DNA of 64,000 nucleotides from Spizellomyces sp. 'palustris' (Eukaryota > Chytridiomycota > Chytridiomycetes > Spizellomycetales > Spizellomycetaceae), in assembly GCA_006535965.1 (NCBI GenBank), contig QEAR01000084.1:28859-92858 (forward strand). The letters are read 5' to 3'. Of this stretch, positions 59,938 to 64,000 are shown piece by piece. The notes under the pieces were generated by a model that was not told the origin of the DNA, did no database searches, and was given only the letters and a program-made list of their open reading frames with translations. The translations under genes were made by a program, and so were the position numbers. The number at the start of each line of letters is the position of its first letter. The stretch's first letter is position 1.

Positions 59938-60958
59938 GGGGAAGATCAGTTTCCAGCAAAGTAATATACAAACATGCACGGTGTCCGCCTACATTCGGAT
60001 CTATGCGAAATTCGCCAAAAGACGTTTCCAGCACTAAATGTCTAAAAGAGTACCAGAGTTTGACGTGTGAATTCGACTGTATCAACCGCAGAGCTCACAT
60101 AGATGAGCACCCAGAAACGGACTCGAACGCACCGAGATAAACAGGGCAAGCACGAACGTGCCTGCCCTCAAAGGAAGGCAAAAGCAACACTTGCGCACTC
60201 CGCGCATGGGTTGATACTTGTGATATGTGAAAAGGAGTAGGATATTCGCGCGAAATACGGTTCAGCTCTACAGTTGATGGGTATCCATCCGCTTCGACTC
60301 CGCCCCTCGAAGTCAAGCCCTTTGCGGAGCTGAACGGAGTCACCAAAAGGCTGTGCGTTCGCCTTGAACGTCTAGCACTGCCACCGATCGGTGGCACAGC
60401 CCTGAGTTATGAAAGCAGTTCTTCAGCTGGACCGCAGCATTGGAGGTCAAGTTTGTTGACCACGATTTCAAATACTACGCAGATAACTTTGCTCTACTTT
60501 ACGAGTTTTGCGGTTAAAGTATAAGCATGGGTTGTACGCCAGCGTGCATTACGATCATGACCCTTTTGGGGATCTTTCGTAAATGACTGTTATTTGCATC
60601 TCCCTTGGTTGGTTTTGAAGATCCTGAATACGTCGAGTCCCGTCCATCTGGAGGCGTTATGCGTGGAATCCAACGTGCGGCAAGAGAGATGGTGAGAAGG
60701 TCTTTGTGGGCCATTTCTTTCAAAGTAGAACATAAAGACAGTAGGAGCCTTGGTGGGTTAGATGTGGACCGTTGTCTTTGTCTGCCAGCATTACGGTAAA
60801 TAAGACTGGATGCTCAAGTTTGAATATACAAGCACTAAGAGAATCATGTATTACACCATTACGCAATCACTACACATCAACTACATTGCCTCATGTCCGA
60901 TGATAATACTGAATATACTTCAAACTTGGCAGATATCTCATCATCGGCACGTTCTTCT
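59938..60958. other. intergenic region with an 18-bp perfect palindrome
   Basis: About 1 kb between the membrane-protein gene (5' side) and the thaumatin-like gene (3' side). TGCCACCGATCGGTGGCA at 60379-60396 is a perfect 18-bp inverted repeat. Weak open frames at 60095-60397 (-) and 60605-60799 (+) show no family features. Confidence 0.45.
60379..60396. repeat. 18-bp perfect palindrome
   Basis: TGCCACCGATCGGTGGCA reads the same on both strands. It could be a dimeric transcription-factor site, or a hairpin in RNA (9-bp stem, no loop unless the centre opens). The flanking bases do not extend the symmetry. Confidence 0.6.
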
Positions 60959-62231
60959 CTAGGGACAGAATGTCACACGGTAATTGGCGGTAAAGCACTG
61001 GTATGTACTTTGATGATCATCAAACTGCCAAGAATATGCATCAGGACATTGGCTCTTGAAAACTTGATCGTATCTCGCAGGGAATGCAGATCCTGCACCC
61101 GGTGCAGTGCTAAGGGGCCACTCTTCAACGCGACATTTTCCTCCTCTCTCGTTTGGATCATTATTGTAGGGCGAGCAGCAGTGTTTTGATCTCGGGTCTT
61201 GGCACCCACAGTCCGGCCCACAGTCGCAGGAGCAGGATACCAGAGAGAGCGTGTCGGCGTTGTTGAAGATATTTTGGAGGGCTGAAAACTTTGCACGTTG
61301 GGCAGGATTATGTGCCGCAGCATAGATGGCAGCGCAGGAAGTGTGTCCGGTCAAGTCTGTCATTTGGAGCTCAGCGGGACATCTGGCGAATGCAACGGTT
61401 TTAGAAATGGTTAACGAGATCTCCAGAAGTTAGATTCAATTAAGTGGGCCCTACTTGGAGGTGTCCATCCTGCAGGTCGGGTTTCCGCAGTTGAATTTGC
61501 CCAAAGCTGGATTGTTCACCCTGGTGCCGAAAGCGTCGATCTGGATTCCAATGTTGTGCCCATCGACGTTACTCAAGTCATAGAAATCGGTTCGTCCCCC
61601 ATCCAAAAGAGTGAACTCGGCAAGTGTAGCGGGTGCTTGACCACCGACGCCTTTGCAGGCAATGCCAAAGCCGTTGGATTCGGACCCACAGTCGCCTGTG
61701 GCGCAGACCAAGCGACCGTTGGATTGAGTTGTGCATCCGGTCCGAGCCCACATGCGGCCTGCTTCCCATTTACTGGGAACTTGGACGTTCTGTGAAGCGC
61801 AAAGTTAGAGCTGAGCTTGTAGTAAAGAAAAAACTACCATGCAACATGCTACCAACCTCCACTCCACCTCTCGGGAGGAAGAATCCACCGTCACGGGGAA
61901 TGGGATTTCCCTGCATGCCTATCCAGATGTCTTGAGTACACTTATTGACAACCTGGATCGTGCGACCATTGGGATTAGCAGGAGGGGCCCCGCCGACGGG
62001 CGCAGAAGGTGGATTGGAGGGTGGGGGGTTGGAAGGCGCAGGCCCTTGTTTTAGCTGGCCATTTTCACAGTGATAGAGGCCTTCAGATTCGCGGAAACAA
62101 GCAGGACCGCAAGGCGTCAATCCGGGGCCGCATTGGGCTGCTTGCGCAACAGGACTAGCTTGGGCTGTATGTGCAGTCAAGAGCAGCGCGCTGGCGAGCA
62201 CAATATCTTGTAAAAAGGTTCGGAAAAGCAT
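60959..62231 (-). CDS. secreted thaumatin-like protein
   Basis: Three exons (62231-61857, 61789-61455, then from about 61385 to TAG at 60959) encode about 370 residues. A signal peptide (MLFRTFLQDIVLASALLLTAHTAQA) is followed by a Cys-containing prefix (CGPGLTPCGPACF) and a P/N/S linker (PPPSNPPSAPVGG) of about 60 residues. The thaumatin domain then begins at IQVVNKCTQDIWIG. Family landmarks: VPSKWEAGRMWARTGC, GDCGS, PATLAEFTLLDG, DFYDLSNVDGHN, CPAELQM, CAAIYAAAHN, the CCSPYNN loop, FKSQCPDAYSWQFDD and the terminal YRVTFCP. Thaumatin-like proteins are glucan-interacting, disulfide-rich extracellular proteins; fungal members may act on the cell wall. The prefix before the domain is not typical of plant members. 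Confidence 0.9.
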
Positions 62232-64000
62232 GTTTGTTGTCTGAATCCAAGATGAGGCAGCGATAGTGTATCACTGATGGTGGAGGATCTCTCTTTATGT
62301 ACTTTTTCCATCACTCTCAAAACCAACAACAAAGTGTAGGAGGTGAGATCAGAACGCTGCTTCATGGTTTTTCAGATGCTCCATAACAAGGCTTCACAAA
62401 CGAGACAGATTTACGTTTGTGTAATTCACCTCCGTTACACATTGCCCAGTTGGCTAGCATTCAAGTACAGCTTTGCACTTTTACGCTGTAAGCAGCATAG
62501 TTTAATTGCGGGTGCTGCTTATTACTTGCCTCTACTGATCGTGGTAAGTAGCATGACATTACCCCGAACCTCCACAAACGCGTGCGGAGCAAATGAAGGG
62601 CGGGGTGATGGCCTACGTCGCCTACGTAAGTGTGCAAAGAAAACGTCAGTTTCAAAATATGACCTGGTTATAGGGTTATGCCCAATGTCGTGAAGAATGT
62701 TGATGGTTCGATGTTATGGTCTCGATCGGCCATTTCACTCATCGCCAGACGGGTGAGAACATGTTAAACTATAGAATGATTTGTAGAGTTTGCATGTAGG
62801 TAAGTGTGATTGCGCATCATATTCACAAGGGGATGTTATGAATGTGATGCTGTCGTTATGTGCCAAGGACTGTATGGGCACGGCATTCTGCACACGCTAC
62901 TGACTGATCTTTCGTAGTGGTTTCTCAAGTTTATTTTGATGTCTCCCAATGCTTCAATCATTTACTAAATCTGTGGGCTATAAAGTACGTTTTCGATGGA
63001 TTCTTACATAGCCCTGGCTCATCCAAGTCAATCCCGTATAACAGTTTCTCCATTCCTCCAGAACGGAATGAGATGCTCCCAAGCGTAATTATATAAATTG
63101 AGGTAATCAGCATTTTCAGTGCTCCGGACAAATCCATCTTCTTGTATTGCTACAATCTGGACTTTCACAGGATGCTGCTTACTGATTGTGACTGCGACAA
63201 GCGCTTGGAAAGGGAACTCCACGATGGACAGAAAATGTAATGTCATACTATCGACTTGAAATATGCCCATCCTGCGATCAGTAGGCATGAAATCAACGTT
63301 GAACGATGATAACCGGTACTATTTATAGCCCCCACTGAACATTTCATTTCGATAATGCTTTTCAACGGGCAGATTTTCGAAAATTGGGGGATCCCTACGG
63401 TCCTTGTGCGTATTAGGTGCTGTCGGTTGGGGTAAACCCGCGCTAGTGGCACAACCTTCCTTTGACAGTTGCTTGAAACTGGAAGACTTTTGGTACACTT
63501 GCAACTATTTGTGGCCTTTGCATGGCCACCACTGCTGAATGAGCGATCCAACTACAACCGGCAGGAAAAATGGCTATAAAGTTCTACTCCACTAGGTTTT
63601 GTTCTCCCGGAGCTTGAGAGCAAGCGAATATCCGATCAGGTACATGGAAGCATAGCAAAAGCATTCGAGGCTGAGATGGCAAGTTTTCTATTCCGGATAT
63701 TTGCCAGTTGCCCCGTACTGATGCTTCCAAACATTTGGCACAGTATAGCATTGCGTGCGAATGCTTGATTCCAACCCATCCTTTCGCTCACCCATGCATG
63801 GGCAACAGAGGGACGTATGGACAATGGACAATCGTACGAGATTAGTTTGTACCTGCAGATTGTTTACAGTAACAGTCCAGTAACTTGTAAGGAAAAGCTT
63901 TCAAAATATCTCCTTTCATGGTCTATTAACGGTGTGCCTAGTGTATTGGCAATAACAAATGTCACACACAATACACCAATGTGGATTGAACCACCTGGGC
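62232..64000. other. right-end region, no confident gene
   Basis: About 1.8 kb beyond the thaumatin-like gene start. Minus-strand frames at 63028-63288 and 63319-63504 have protein-like composition but could not be joined without a stop at the junction (TA/G). A gene running in from beyond the window edge is possible. The plus-strand frame at 62343-62693 looks like chance. Confidence 0.4.
63028..63288 (-). CDS. possible exon or small ORF of unknown function
   Basis: Open frame with reasonable protein character (FLSIVEFPFQALVAVTI, then VQIVAIQEDGFVRSTENADY and WEHLIPFWRNGE). An AG acceptor at its upstream end (CATGCC...GATCGCAG before ATGGGC) would suit an internal exon, but the nearest upstream open exon (63319-63504) cannot be spliced to it without making a stop codon. 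It may be a pseudogene piece, a last exon with an unseen partner, or chance. Confidence 0.25.
   Translation of the reverse strand: MPTDRRMGIFQVDSMTLHFLSIVEFPFQALVAVTISKQHPVKVQIVAIQEDGFVRSTENADYLNLYNYAWEHLIPFWRNGETVIRD

Noticed and set aside
63319-63824. Gene joining minus-strand frames at the right end
   Set aside because: The only acceptor would create TAG at the junction, and frames further right do not connect; left as an uncertain region.

Overview
The window is nuclear DNA from a fungus, most likely a zoosporic (flagellated) early-diverging lineage such as a chytrid. The fungal call rests on a velvet-domain transcription factor at 32.7-35.3 kb, a Pcl-type cyclin, and genes split by short GT...AG introns (mostly 50-110 nt). 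The flagellum call rests on a clear LRRC56/ODA8 homologue (39.7-41.2 kb), which in other organisms serves only outer-dynein-arm assembly. A NudE/NDEL1 dynein regulator and a two-cassette transmembrane adenylyl cyclase of animal type are further departures from Dikarya. Placing it in Chytridiomycota is inference; no rRNA or mitochondrial marker is present.

Layout, left to right. 1.2-5.0 kb (-): SPATA20/YyaL-type thioredoxin-fold protein. 5.3-5.8 kb (+): small unknown ORF. 6.3-8.3 kb (+): long Trp-containing amphipathic repeat protein ending in a TMEM14-like membrane domain, preceded by two CACGTG boxes and a TATA box. 8.5-9.7 kb (-): seven-helix receptor-like protein. 11.8-12.1 kb (+): small basic protein with a strong TATA box. 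12.6-18.2 kb (-): 12-TM, C1/C2 adenylyl cyclase. 19.7-20.3 kb (+): small multi-exon orphan. 21.0-24.6 kb (+): UTP21/WDR36 of the SSU processome. 24.9-27.6 kb (-): protein of eight RRM-like modules. 28.3-31.2 kb (-): F-BAR + PH protein. 32.7-35.3 kb (+): velvet factor with a long Pro/His/Tyr/Gln tail. 35.8-36.7 kb (-): unknown protein. 37.4-38.7 kb (+): peroxisomal 3-ketoacyl-CoA thiolase with PTS2. 38.9-39.6 kb (+): glutathione peroxidase with presequence. 39.7-41.2 kb (-): LRRC56. 41.6-42.5 kb (-): Pho85-type cyclin. 44.3-45.4 kb (-): coiled-coil unknown. 45.7-46.8 kb (-): SH3 protein. 47.3-47.9 kb (-): second glutathione peroxidase. 48.7-49.9 kb (-): NudE. 50.8-52.5 kb (-): D-amino-acid oxidase with PTS1. 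53.1-54.7 kb (-): DUF4336 protein interrupted by a Cys-rich finger insert. 55.2-56.5 kb (+): UBFD1. 56.7-58.9 kb (+): TMEM184/Hfl1-type protein. 59.1-59.9 kb (-): small multi-span membrane protein. 61.0-62.2 kb (-): secreted thaumatin-like protein.

How the genes fit together: this is ordinary eukaryotic gene order, not an operon or island. Loose themes are signalling (a 7-TM receptor-like gene about 3 kb from the cyclase on the same strand), cytoskeleton/flagellum (LRRC56, NudE, F-BAR, SH3), peroxisome and redox (thiolase with PTS2, DAAO with PTS1, two GPx paralogues), and fungal regulation (velvet, Pcl cyclin). No rRNA, complete tRNA, CRISPR array, transposon ORF or virus was found. Coordinates of multi-exon genes run from start codon to stop codon. 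Exon junctions were inferred by eye from GT/AG sites, frame and family conservation.
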